Source: Channa striata (lineage: Eukaryota; Chordata; Actinopteri; Anabantiformes; Channidae). From it: a stretch of DNA of 64,000 bases. Location: contig CM065172.1 of assembly GCA_033026295.1 (NCBI GenBank), positions 11,329,665-11,393,664 on the forward strand, read 5' to 3'. A model generated the notes under the pieces. The model was not told where the DNA came from. It did no database searches and was given only the letters and a program-made list of their open reading frames with translations. The number at the start of each line of letters is the position of its first letter. Within the stretch, counting starts at the first letter, position 1. This document shows positions 26,061 to 38,628 of the stretch, one piece after another. Both the position numbers and the translations under genes were made by a program.

Positions 26061-28240
26061 TGAGAACACTGCTTACTTCCCTCTCTCCTCTGCTCTGCAA
26101 AACATTCCTGAAGTGAGAAATGGTGTGGTGCTAAATACACAATGAAGCTTTAAGAATTTCAGAAAAGGATAGAAAGAGGACAGTTTCAATTCAGTCTGGC
26201 AGTCAGGGAAACGATTTCAGCATAAGACAAAACCACAACTACAGTGTAAAACTTTAAGCTGGGTACGTTCCCAAAAACTAACGTGAGTCCAGGTGGATCA
26301 GAGTAAAGGTCAGACTGTTCTTTGCTACCAAGAACTAAAAGAGATAAACGGATGCAAAGCAGATGCTGAGCTGGCAGTCTTACTGTTGGACCGTTTTGTA
26401 ATAACTCGTTAGTTGGCATGCAATGGCTTGTGTCGTTTTGCTCGATTTATTATTGGTTGTTTTAGTGAAGGTAGTTTTTAAATCATGCACACATGCCAAC
26501 ACAGGTTCACCATTTGTAGAAAATTTCGACTCACTAGGACACTGGAGCTGGTAATACTCATGCTGTGTGGTTGTGTTGTTTAGCTTGGTAGCTAAACCAA
26601 AAGTTGGCTGGGTATGGTAAAAATAGATATTCTATTTATGTTTGTGGTAACCTGGGAGAAGGTGGGAGGTTTTGATCCCATGGCCTTTTGTGCGCATGTT
26701 GCCCTCCCATGCCACAACCCCCAGCACCCTGCCCATTGAATCCCATGGCCCGCCCTGCCCATTGAGCCGCTCGCTTTGATCTTTTTCCTCGCCCTGTCTG
26801 ACAGACACCTGCTCTCACTCTGCTCTACAAATTCTGCGAGGGATCACTTTTTTAACCTACATCTTCACTACAAGCGATGGCCAGCCTGATAGCATTTAGC
26901 AGCGTTCACACACAAGGAGACTAATTGGTTTGTTGCCGGTGCTGGTTTTCTTGTTTTGAGCATAATTATTTACATGCTAAGGCGATTGGTTTCAGAAGTT
27001 GTAACTTTTTCTCTAATAGTACTCTTTACTAGATTTCATTTTTAGGACAATCAGCTTTTCCTATGTGTGTATAAAAATGTATTAATACTTTCTGCTTTGG
27101 TTCAAGACGCACCTAACCAGCTTGCCCTTTGCTGAACCCATCACAGCATATGTGCATGAAGTTTGGTTTTCTTTAATTTATCCCGGTCACGTTGCCAGAG
27201 TTCTCTTCTGTCTCACATAGTGCAGTGTACTGAGCACCAGTCTCCGCTGACAATAAAGGAAGCTGTCACTGGCCCAGGGTCGTGTCGCTGTGTGTTTGAA
27301 CGGTTCATTAGCTGTACAAATGGCAGATGACAAACACCAAGCATCTGAATGCTATAAGTAGACCAAAATTGTAGTAAATGAACTCTAATTTCACTGCCAA
27401 CAGCTTCCATGCACTGTTTTTATTGGGGATTGTTGATCCACAAGCACAGCGATGTTGGTGTCGTGGCCCAAAAGGTGTCAGTACAACTTTTACATTCACA
27501 CACATTGACCGAATCCATTTTTTGTCCAAAAATAATCAACAGCCTCACAAGTAAAACGCTCTGCATGTCCAGCAGAAATATTCTATTTAAATTCCTGCTT
27601 TAACTACTTTATGGCGTTAGCCTTTTTTTTGTTTAGTTTAGTTATTTTGTCTGATTTTACACATTGGTATCATATAATGGAGCACACAGTACCTATATTA
27701 TCTGTATTTCTCACGAGAACGACTATTGTTTCGACAAATATAACCGAGGTCTGATGTGACAGCTATGTAGGACGTGCGGTAAAACAGGTTCTCGATAAAT
27801 GGGTACGGATTTAGGTTCCAATTTGATTAACAACAATGTTACAGTATATACGTATAGATTTATGTATAGATTTATTTAATACAAAGCACAGACTGTATAT
27901 TCTTAGTAGCAAGCGTTTACTGTCACACTTCTTCATAACCTATCACAAATCAGATATATCATATTTTACAGTTTTTCAGTTAAGTGTTGTGAATACAAAA
28001 AACTGGCTCAACAAGCTTGATTCCAGAGAATGCTCTCATGGAACGTTTGAGACATCAAATAAACGTTTTGTTTTACAGTAACAGGTGCAACAGGTGTGAA
28101 ACCTTCTATTTAAGTCATCAGATCAAGTACAACAAATGAACCATAAAATGTTAGACATCGTATGCAAACACTGTCCCCAGTCTTTTAAAAAGTAAGTCAG
28201 GCTCTAACTCAAGTGAATTCGGCTGTTTGCCCCTTATACA

Positions 28241-28242
<2 letters not shown>
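26061..28242. other. Intergenic with a small GC-rich patch
   Basis: No gene. The patch at about 26650-26820 is GC-rich and holds a 13-bp direct repeat, CCCTGCCCATTGA, at 26727-26739 and 26753-26765 (period 26). The 60-codon minus-strand frame there is Gly/Arg-rich because of base composition. The remainder is ordinary AT-rich DNA. Confidence 0.6.

Positions 28243-28314
<72 letters not shown>
28243..28314. repeat. Perfect (AAT)24 microsatellite
   Basis: Seventy-two bases of uninterrupted ATA/TAA/AAT repeat. It reads as poly-Ile on the plus strand and poly-Leu on the minus strand, so the frames at 28213-28398 and 28151-28363 are artefacts. Its perfection and length suggest a young, length-polymorphic locus. 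Confidence 0.98.
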
Positions 28315-31300
28315 GAACCAAAACTCTTCTGTGTTGTCTTGACCAGGTTAGCATCTGTGGCAATAATACAAAAATTTCACGTTACTCCTGGTGAGTAAAA
28401 AATAAACACACAAATGAAGTACTGATGCTAACAACTGTTTTTGTGAAATAAAGATATATGTTGAAGATCTTTTGTCAAAACATTAATTTTCCACATTATA
28501 AAAATGTGGTTGTACCCGTCAACAAAATGCAAATTTCTGATTCAGATGAATTTTAGCCTGCTAGTGTTTATGAATTAGCACTCTAAAAACTGGAAGTCAA
28601 ATGACATCATACTGAAATAAAGTTTTTTTAATGCGCTGCCTGATAGCCAAGTGACAGCTTCAGATCTACTCACTTAAGAAAATTGATTAGATCCATTTCC
28701 AAAATGGTGCCCTTGACACTGAAATGATGGCAAGTGTAAAGTTTTATGTGAAGTTGTTGACTCAGACATAACCATGCTACAAGCTCTAATCAATTGGTCA
28801 ACCCGTACGTCATGCAAAGACACATCACGTTTCAAATGCAGCCTCTCTTCAGTTAAACAGAAGAAGACTCTTGAACTAAAAAGTTGTTTGTCCACAGAAG
28901 TATCATAAAAAAAAAGGACAAAAAAGAAATCTCACACAGCAGAAAAAAAAAACATTTAACTGCCTGATTGTCTTAAATATACAAGTGCTACACTTTGGGG
29001 ACTCAAGGGGAAGAAGGAGTGGCAAAACAGTTTTTAACAGACAAACAAAAAATATTTTTGGAAGATGCAAAAATCCCTGCAGAGCACCAAAAGCATGGGG
29101 CTTAAAGATTTACTGCAGTCCTCTTATCTTTCATTACTGATGAGTGTTAAAGAGAGGCAAACATATTCTACTTTCTGCATTACTGTTCTGATCTCAGTCC
29201 AACTCTATTAAACAATTGTGTTTCAGAGGATGCATCAACTTCATTCTCAGAGCACTGGCTGGCTTTGGGAAAAAAGAAAAAGAGAAAAACTGTCTCAGAA
29301 ATTAAGTTCTTTAAGACCATGTTTCCCCTCGTCTGTTCTTAATAAGAGATCTGTTTCTTTTTGTTGTTTTTTTCTCATAAAGCTGTGCAACGTATGAAAG
29401 CCCTGGAATAAAACCCAGTACAATAGCATTATAGAACAAAAGCAGGAAGGAGATTGAGGGAAAAAACAGGGGGAAAATGGCATCATCTCTAAACTTAATG
29501 AAACAGCATCCTTTCATTTTTTCTAGTAATTATAATAAAGATGGAAAAACATAATAAACGTCTCCCTGCCCCCACCTGCTAACAGTAATTATAATAGACT
29601 CAACAATAAATGGTAAAGCAGCACAGAGCTGCATCTTGGGAATTCTCAGGGGTCTGTGGATTAGCTTGAAAAGCCTGAATGATTAAAATACACTAATTAA
29701 AATTTTGTGTTCCTTGGTAACTCGTCTTCCACGGCCCCTTGTGCTGGCAAAATGGGAATAAATGCGACAAAAGCAAATACTCTTTTGGACCTGAATAAAT
29801 AAACAAGCCTAATCAACTTAGTGTTTTTAAGGAACGAGGAAAATAAAAACTTTGTTGATGACCTTTCCCCACACTTGTACTTTGCATCCACCAGGACAAT
29901 AGCAAGAATATTTTGACTATGTTGTTCTAATCAAGCAAGATTGCCAGACATCCCAGACAGGTTAGATGTCCTATTACACTGCTTTTGATTAGGCAGTTCA
30001 GCCCCATTGTGACTTCTAATTGTTATTTAGATAAAGTTTGACATCAGTGGACAAATGACTTTGTTAGTTGCTTTCTGCCTAAGAAAGACACTCGGGCTGC
30101 AACTTTGTTAGACACAACTGCTACCGTCACACCGAAGACACAGCGTCTACACAAATAACGAAGAAAATGTTACATGCATGTTGGTTACTGTTCTGGGATG
30201 ACGAAATAGATTATAGATTATAGTTTCTACATAACAGATTGTATTTGCCATAGGTGTGACGATGAGGACATGTGCAAGCTTGTCTTAAACTCTGCGGTGG
30301 TGTCATTCTATAGTTAAAAGATCAGACAGGGAGGGATCAAAGCATGGGAGGATGCAGCTACAGTTAAAAAAGTTTCAGTGTAATCCACATAGGATGAAAT
30401 ATCACTCCATTTGCATAATTGCATAATGTTCTAAAACAGGCTAAATTATATCAGAAATATATCTTTTTTTTAATCGAATGAGTTGTGAGCAACTGTTTTT
30501 CAAAGAGTGCCTTTAGTGGCCCTCCCAAGGGTCCCCCCGTCTACAGAGGGCTGAATCTTTCATATTTTATCTTTTATAATAATATCAAACTGTTGTTTAG
30601 CATCACACACAGACAATACAGTATCTTGATCTGAAACATTGTCTCTCTATTTCACAGGAGTCTCCTCTGTTTTGATACCACAGCTGAGAGAAATCAGCAC
30701 TATGTTGGCATCTGTAGAAGTAAAGAAAACAAATTTTCTCGACCCCGTAAGGTGACAGATTTTTGACAGGGCTAGTAGGACCTGCATAATAAATACTTAT
30801 TGTTTGACAAAAGAAAAAAACACATGCAAACACATTCACATTAGCAGAAGTACATCTGCTCTTTGCTGCTCTTTGTCATTTTTTCTGACATCCCTCCCAG
30901 TGTACCACGGCGTAAAGAAGACATCATAGCTTCGAATCTGCCTGACAGTTAGAGCTTTGGCTGTTTTGCATCCTGTCTGGTCACTGGGATTTGGCCCCCT
31001 CCTGCCAGGGTGTCAAAACGAAGCTGTGCTTCAAAAATGGTGTAATCCCTACCGGTATTACCGAAGAGGCTAAAAAGATTCAAAAAGCCTGCTTACAAAT
31101 TTAATTACCTTTGCAGTTAACCAGAGCTTAGCAGCCAATGACCTGATATTTCCACTGAAGACTAGCTAAAGGGGGAGGATTGGAGACGGACGTGTTGAGT
31201 GGGCCACAGAGACTGGCAAGCGTGGCAATTCAGGGCAGCTCAGAGCCATCCGGTGGGCATACTCAGTGCCAGCCAGGGCAACAACAACACACATGTGGCC

Positions 31301-31800
31301 CTATCTTCTGCTGGAGTGCAAATTAGATACAGTTGATTAAAATATTGAGTCATTTCACAGTCACTGTTGGGGGAATAAAACGAGTGTGAGTACTGAAAAT
31401 GTGCTGTGGTGTGTGTGAGCCGTTTTTTATGTATAAGACAGAAAGGGGAAAGTCTGAACTCTCTTAAATTTGAACAATGAACACATTTCTCAATATTATA
31501 GACTCACTTTGGCCAATACATTCTTTCCCAAAGGACGACTTTGAAACACCTCTATTTGAATTCCCAGCTATAAATCAGTTCACTTCACAACAATATAACA
31601 AGTGTTAGAAGGAGCCGCATGGAGCATTGTATACTTGTATTCATGAGTTGCATGATCCACAGGCGCAGTTTAACACCCCTGATCCACCTTTTTTTTTCCC
31701 ACTGAAGTAAGAAAAAAATTCAAGTTCTTTGTTCGCTAAAAAAGTGAAAATGACTTGTGGTATTAAAACTTCTGCCTCGCTGCAATATAACAAAGGAAAA
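28315..31800. other. Intergenic; tandem POU-like sites at 30.4 kb
   Basis: No gene. A 7-bp stem hairpin (CCACATT / AATGTGG) is at 28491-28509. At 30409-30426, ATTTGCATAATTGCATAA contains a perfect octamer (30409-30416) and an overlapping second TTGCAT half-site. Open frames are under 80 codons and not protein-like. Confidence 0.55.
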
Positions 31801-31812
31801 TTAACACTTTGG

Positions 31813-31828
31813 GGTTGCCCTGGTAACC
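31813..31828 (+). promoter_or_regulatory. RFX X-box 1
   Basis: GGTTGCCCTGGTAACC is a near-palindrome matching the X-box at every constrained base: GTTGCC, 2-bp spacer, GGTAAC. Confidence 0.55.
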
Positions 31829-31914
31829 TAATTGCATCACAACACTGCACACAGGAGCCAAAGTAACTGAATTTTGATGAAAAGGCGGTGATAATTTACG
31901 GCATTGAGAAATTA

Positions 31915-31928
31915 GTTGCCGTGGCGAC
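31915..31928 (+). promoter_or_regulatory. RFX X-box 2
   Basis: GTTGCCGTGGCGAC has a perfect left half and a right half with one change (GGCGAC for GGCAAC). The site is followed by a CG and a TTAATTAC homeodomain core. Confidence 0.45.
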
Positions 31929-32060
31929 GCGTTAATTACATCTCAAATTAACAATGCAAGTGTAGTGAAATTAAATATAAATCATATTTTCTGCATAAAT
32001 TACAGGGGTTGATTAGTGCGGGCGCCAGGAGAGAGAGGTTGAGATTCCAAGGGCCTGTCA

Positions 32061-32112
32061 CATCCCCTCCTCCCTCTCTCCCTCCCTCTCTCTCTCTGTT
32101 TTTCCCTCCTCC
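32061..32112. repeat. Polypyrimidine tract
   Basis: About 50 bases of nearly pure C/T with CCTCC and CTCTCT units, immediately right of the X-box block. Confidence 0.85.
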
Positions 32113-32637
32113 TATTCCTCAATGCTACCCCCCTCATCCTGACTGGTTCTTTTAAGTCAGGGACTGGATTTCACCAGAGGACACAACCTGAGCATATTTG
32201 CATTTTTACAATAAATTAATCTATGCAGGGCAAGTTTAACTGGTCTGACACATTAGTGAATGTGCATCATTGTGTGTTTGCAAATACAGTATTTCTGCAT
32301 GTTTTTCCAGAGTATAGTTTTTATAGGTATATATGCACGTGTCATCTAACTGCACATGTGTATATCTTTAAGCAGAATTAGATTTATTATTATAACTATG
32401 TATGAGTTTGTTGTATATGTTTAGGTTTGATATTAGAAAACATTTCACCCAACTCTGATTCATCACCATTAAGTGCTGTGTATTGCATTTATAAGTGCGC
32501 GTAAAAATCAGTCACACCCAGTCTTATTAACAGAGCTCAGTGAACATTAATCAGGTTCCAGATCAGATTTTAATTATTGATAGCAAGGTGTACTGTATGT
32601 TTAGAACAGAGCACATCTACAGTTTCTCTGGATCTTG

Positions 32638-32641
<4 letters not shown>
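32113..32641. other. Intergenic, one octamer
   Basis: Repeat-free AT-rich sequence. A perfect octamer ATTTGCAT lies at 32196-32203. This may be a continuation of the candidate enhancer to the left, but nothing more specific is visible. Confidence 0.5.

Positions 32642-32702
<61 letters not shown>
32642..32702. repeat. Perfect (TG)30 microsatellite
   Basis: Sixty-one bases of uninterrupted TG. Long alternating purine-pyrimidine runs of this kind can form Z-DNA; they are usually length-polymorphic. Confidence 0.98.
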
Positions 32703-32705
<3 letters not shown>

Positions 32706-32891
32706 AGATGGAGAATCTGTGTCAGTGGGTGTTAAACTGTTTATGAGGTTTGTGCAGGTTTAGGGAAAAAAAATAAAAGCAGACAGAAAGCGCAGCAAAG
32801 GGGGAAAGTAAGTCTCTCCTCCCCATGATTCCTCATGTGGCCTAACTTCCTATTAAGCATCACAAACAAGCCTCAGGAGTGATGTCAAAGA

Positions 32892-32928
32892 GGGAGGTGG
32901 TGGTAGCGGTGGAGGTGGTGGGGGGTGG
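32892..32928 (+). repeat. G-rich low-complexity tract
   Basis: A GGT/GGA-rich tract with a run of six G at 32920-32925. A two-layer G-quadruplex is conceivable on the plus strand. Confidence 0.7.
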
Positions 32929-34960
32929 CAAAGCAGAGACAGAAAGCTTAGCGCAAACACAGCAGCAACAGGAACCAACTTGAGCCATCTAAATTATTCA
33001 TGCACCAGATGGATACGTTTCCCCAGGATTTCACACTAAAACACAGCTATTATGCTTCTCTATGCATTACTCTGTCTATTCAACGGACAGCACCGGGAAT
33101 CAAGATAACCATCACTTCATCTAAATCGTTTCATGTCTGATTCATATCAACTTTGAAGAGTGGAAACCCCTCGACACCATGATCTCACGTTTGTTCTCTT
33201 TCACAGGCACATAGAAGGGGGAACATGTTCTCTTTCCTCCATCTTCAAAGATGTAGGCACCACTATGACCTTGCATGAAGGATATTATACAAATCAGAGG
33301 GTCCTTAGAGACATGTGTCATGTAAATCACTGACTACACCTAAACCCACTTTATGTGTGCTTATAGGTAACCCAAAGGTGCTGGGACTAAAAAGGCGTTC
33401 TATTGCAGGTTTACGGTGTTTTCTTATATCACTGTGGTGTACTAACACTTGCGTCCAAAACTGACGTGATCTATATCATTATTTGAGAGTGAAATCCTAT
33501 AAATGTCAAAAGGTGACACATTAGGTCTCTTATCTTGGCATGGGGATACAATTTCCCACCATCTTTAAGTTGTATAATAATAAATACATATTGTGGCTCC
33601 CTATGACTGCCTCCCAATGGGTATCACTCAAAATCTAGACTTAATAAATTCCACAGTTTAACAAAATTTTCAGTTTGACAGCAATTCACTCATGCAGCCA
33701 TGACAGTAACCATAATAGATGGGTGTTGATAGTTTAATGCCCTAGCTTGCCAATGGATGGATTATCTTCGTGCACACTCCCAAGCAAAAAATTCCTCACT
33801 TCTTTCACAATGCATGCTTAAACTCAAAGACGCTGCATTTAAAACAACTTGATGATGCTAACAGTGCCAAGTGTTGATATAAAATAATCAACATAGCCGT
33901 TTATAAAGAAAATCTCTGGCATCGGTGAGTTAGGGAGTCAGCTTGCACATGTAACAGACTTTGTTAAAAAACATGAATGTTTACAATACTTCTCATGTCA
34001 CAGTTATTAGCGGGCAGCAAACTAATCATAAATACCTGACAACTTATCCACTCCCACAGTAATTACTATGTGGTATGTGGCACTGCACCCCCCACATCCC
34101 CCCATCAACAAATTCAACTTTTAACGCAAATTGCCCTGCCTCATTTCATGGAAAGTAACTTCCTGTGCTAAAACAAGAAGGCTGGGATGACCTCAGTCCC
34201 TGGTGTGCTGCACTGCCGTACTCATCCATTTGTGACTGAAGATGACGACTTTTAAAAAGGACAAGACATCATTAAGAGAATAAGTAGCCTTTCCAGTCGT
34301 CTTTTTGCACACCCTCCCCACCCTTCTAGAAGTAATTCCAATGCATTTATACAGAACTGAAAGTGCTTGAGAGTAGGAGGGGCTGCGGTTTAATGGTCCA
34401 ATAATGTCTGAGCCAAAGCATAGTTGTCCTCCCAAGATAATACAAAAAACTAACACACTCAAACTGACCAGTCTGACAATTTAAGAGGCAGTTAAAGAGG
34501 AATGGTGAACTGGAAGTTCCTACAACCAGGGAAATACAGCTCTGTATAAGGTGATGTAACAGAGAAGCCAGAATGCACACAAATGAATAATTTCAAACAA
34601 AATCTCACATGTCAATGTGCGTGACATTGTAACCACAGATGGTTATTTAAGTGGCATATCTTATACTGTAGTTAGATATGCAGAAGAAACGAGAAAAGGT
34701 CAATAGAAACAAATCATAGATCTCAGTATCAAGCTGTAAAGGATGCCTTTGTCATCTCTGCGCATTTGTATTTCTCCCCTCTTCCCGGCATCCCAGCATT
34801 CATCATCCTATGTCTATGCCATACGCAGATGAGCTGCAGGTGTGGCCGACGCGGCACCATGCAGACCGTATCAAAAACCTGTCAAAAGAAATTGGCACAT
34901 ATAGTTGTAAGATTTGGATCGATAAGCCAAATAAAATCTATTTCATATGTGGTGGTGAGG
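32929..34960. other. Intergenic, nothing recognised
   Basis: Ordinary AT-rich sequence. Minus-strand frames at 34193-34462 and 34347-34580 overlap each other and are not protein-like. Confidence 0.65.
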
Positions 34961-35410
34961 CTCTCCTAAATGTCAAATAACCTACTGTATAAAAGAGGAA
35001 ATACCTTCCCAACATGTTTAAATAAAACCTGCAGGATAATGCTGGCTCTCCTGCGGGAACCAAAAGCCGATGGCTTTGAAACAGGAGGGAGGGTATTTTC
35101 AGCAGGGCCGCACAGCACGGGAGATCCTGTATGTCTCGCAGCTGAGCTTGTTTTATTGAAAGGTTGTTTGAAAGGCCCTGAACCCAAGACATCAGTGGTC
35201 ATGTTTGTTTGGCTTGAAGAGAAGCAGTATTCAAAAGCTTTACTAAAAAAGAGCAGCTCAAACGGTCAAGTAGGGGAAAGAAAATGAGCTGGGTTCATGC
35301 CCAGAGCAACTTGGAAACATATGCAGAGAAGATTTGTACAAATTAATAAAATGGCCTCAATACAGCTTCAATTACAACCTGCTAAAAATGTTCACAACAC
35401 GAGCCTATTT
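34961..35410. other. Non-repetitive block with overlapping open frames
   Basis: A 105-codon plus-strand frame (34970-35287) overlaps two minus-strand frames of 78 and 84 codons. Three open frames over one segment usually means a local shortage of stop codons from base composition rather than a gene. No domain or splice pattern was recognised. A conserved non-coding element is possible. Confidence 0.4.
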
Positions 35411-38400
35411 TAACTGCGCTGTACAAATAAGTATCAAACCAGTGCTTGTTATCAGGTAATGGAGTCAGAGGAAGAGAGAGAGAGGGCCTTTGTGAACTTG
35501 ACACTCCCATTAGGCCTCACTGGAAAGTGCAGTATTTGATCAGGAGATGGGAATTGAGGAAAAATGAACTGAAACTAGATCCCACATGACTTATTTTCCT
35601 GTTGGCTCTCAGCTTTAGGTGTCACTCAGACTTAATAAAGCTCTCAGATTTTCATTTTATCACAGAAAATAGACTGGGCAAAAATAAAATCAGTCGGTTT
35701 TGCCTTAATGGAGCAAAGTAATGGCAAAGAGAAACTGACACAACACATTTTGTCCATAGTAATACTATCAAAATGAAAGCATATTCACTTCTGGCGTTTT
35801 CCAGGAATCAATTCAAACTGAATATTGGCCTTTTTCGCAGACCTTATTTCATAATGGTTCCAACAAATACAGCACTTTGGCAATAGCCTGTCACCTCGGG
35901 TGATACCAACACAGCTATTTCACCATATAGAGTTACAGTGTTCTCTAGTCCACAATAACCCTCATCCACCAACCTATAACTCTTATTTTATTTCTGCACT
36001 TTATACATTAGAGGTACATTACACCCATCCCAGTAGATAGGATGAGTCCACTTTTACACCCAGGTGTTACATTGCAAGGTTAGGTCATTTGAATGGCTAT
36101 GACCTTTGATGGCTCCATCTTCAATGAAAATGATCTGGTGATCTCTGCGCTGACATGGACACAGTTGCCCTTGTGCTGTTTATTCGCACTATGGTTATAA
36201 GGCCAGAGTAATTCACGTGCAAAATATTATGGAAACATTCATTTGAATTAGGGATTAGAATTAGAATGTAAAGACACTTTTTTTTGTCTGCTTGGGTTTG
36301 TACGGTTTCACAGGAAAAGGGCATGAAAAGTCTAAGGAGAAGACGTTTTTTCCTGGATTTTTCCCTAACAGAGCATGTGGCTGGCATGTTTATCATTCCA
36401 GTCTTCTTTAGAGAATGTGCTACTTTTAAAGAAGTTATTAGATCAAGCAAAGTGAGAGAAAAAAAAATCCAACACTAAGTCCCAAGTGTTCTGGTATGCG
36501 ATTAATTATTCTGAAGATGACAGATGTTAAATTGTGTATGCCCATCAGCACAAAGACTTTCTAAAGATTTATCATTCATGTAAATCATGAATAAAATATT
36601 TCCTTGTTGCAAGAAAATGCTACATCTGTTTGGTGCATCATTCACTCCCAACCACAAGAAAATAAGCACAGAAACCTGACCTATAAAAAACTGTGGCCAT
36701 ACAATGTGAAACTAACAAGTTGGGTGATTTGTATGTAATGACACACAATCACACAAGTGATTAGAATATATGTATTCCGCTTGACTCATACAGCACTGAT
36801 CTAAAGTAACAGTAATAAAGTATCACAGCTAAAGTCTTTCTTCTGACAGCAATTCTGTTAAATGTATTTTATGCATATGAACATCGGTGCGCTTACAGTT
36901 CATCTTTCCAGATGTATGAATAAGTAAGGAAAAACAGTCAACCGAGTGTGGGAGTGTCACTGGGATCACAGATGAGGCAACGGTGGTGGCAGAGGTCGAG
37001 CCACAAGCCACCAGGACAGTAGCATCTCCAATCGCCCCTGGCGACCATCACGTTGCCATGCTCCGGAACAGACAGGCCTGCTCGCACAACAGATGGAACT
37101 AATGATGCGAAACAAAAGAGATCATTTCACCGTGGTCCTCTAGGAAGCCACAAAGAGAGGCTTGGAAGTTTGAATGATGGGACCGAGGGACTTGCATGGG
37201 GTTATATATGGGTAGCCTTTTTTTTCTGGAGGTACTCAGATGAATAGGAAAAAAGCCCTTTGATGTTTCTTACAGAAAGCGGCACATTAAAAAGGCAAGT
37301 GTAAAAAAATGAGAGAAATGGTAATGAACCTTTAGGTTTGGCTAAGGATCCCCACTAGAGATGGGTTTTGTTTTTGATTTTATGGACTCGGGGGTTCCTG
37401 ACAAATTTCCAGTCACACACAGGTCATCTGATGCAGAAATCTCATGTTTGAAAAATTAGGGCCAAAGACAGCTGGGATAAAAGTTTTGACAATAGTCATC
37501 TGTTAAAATGAACATGTTATTCTATAATCAAAGTTTACAATTAATAACAACAAAATAGTAATTACGGTAAATAATTTACTAATGTCATTTATTCATTTCA
37601 GTTTGATAACTAAGCCTTGCCTAGTATATATTTTGTCTTGACACAAAATAATTAACTAAGCAAAATGAATGTCAATGGCAAAGTGTAAGGCACATTTATA
37701 CAGGACTTAATGTCCAAACAGTCTGGTAAGCAAGGTTGTAAAATGTCTTATAAAGTAGAGCTACTTATTTGCACCATCCGTTTTTTACGCGGTGTTGGAA
37801 CAGTTGTAAACAAACTGCTGTGTCCTGAACTGACAAAAACAAATCAAATTTGAGCTGAGGACATTTGCATATCCTGAGGGACAGGATTAGATTTAGAGGT
37901 CATCCCTTACAAGCCAGTCCTCAGCAGACGTCAATGTAATGTTTCTATGTCAAGTGCATCCAATAGAAGCCTATGTGAGCCCAGCCTGTTTTCCAAGTTC
38001 GACAGTCAGTTAGAGGGAGCACTACTCTCTAAATACAGTGTGTGAACTTGGAGACGCCAAACACCTTGGGATGGGATTTAACAAGGATGGAGCAGAGTTG
38101 AGCCCAATCCATGCCCATCCACACACGGAAGAGATCACTGGGAAAAGTTCAGCTCCGACACTGACACAAACAGTGGAGCAAGGCCTGTATTAGAGTCAGG
38201 TTAGCAAAGATAACACTATCAGCCTGATCCCCATGGGTACCAAATGCCGGGCCTTGCTGGCAAATAAAGCTACAGTGTCTTGACTCCTTGGCACATTAGC
38301 TCTGATTACAATGACCTTCATTATATCAGCTACCCTTATTACAACATGTAGAAGGCGTCTCTCCCCTGGGCAAAGCACAGTGGGGGAAAGAGTAAAGGAA

Positions 38401-38628
38401 AGCGGTAAGAACCACTAGGCTTGAGCTGTGAAAACTAGTGCCAAGACCTGTGGTGTAATGTACAATTAGCACCTGTGAAAGCACTTGTAAAATTCACAAT
38501 TTTTGACTAGAACAGTTTGAGCTATAATCTCAAATTCTGATTTACTAATTCTGTATTTTCTGTATTTAAAAAAAGTCCTTATACAGTAGTGTTAGAGTGG
38601 AACTTCAGAGAAATATTGAAACGAAATA
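35411..38628. other. Intergenic, nothing recognised
   Basis: No gene or repeat family. A short GA run lies at about 35474-35486 and a perfect octamer ATTTGCAT at 37863-37870. Half X-box words appear near 37050 (GTTGCCATG) without a right half. Confidence 0.6.

Larger units (their letters stand above)
31801..32060. promoter_or_regulatory. Candidate enhancer/CNE with two RFX X-boxes
   Basis: Two full X-box motifs are visible: GGTTGCCCTGGTAACC (31813-31828) and GTTGCCGTGGCGAC (31915-31928), 101 bp apart and in the same orientation. Both fit the consensus of RFX winged-helix factors, GTTRCC-N2-GGYAAC, the second with one mismatch in the right half. RFX sites are a known feature of vertebrate conserved non-coding elements. 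Between and after them are AATTGCATCA, TAATTTACG and an inverted pair GTTAATT (31931-31937) / AATTAAC (31946-31952). The block is not repetitive. Conservation itself cannot be seen here; a ciliary-gene promoter is an alternative, but no exon was found nearby. Confidence 0.5.

Noticed and set aside
28151..28398. Poly-Leu and poly-Ile proteins
   Set aside because: Direct translation of the (AAT)24 microsatellite.
37040..37065. Third X-box (CACGTTGCCATGCTCCGG)
   Set aside because: Only the left half-site fits; the right half is absent.
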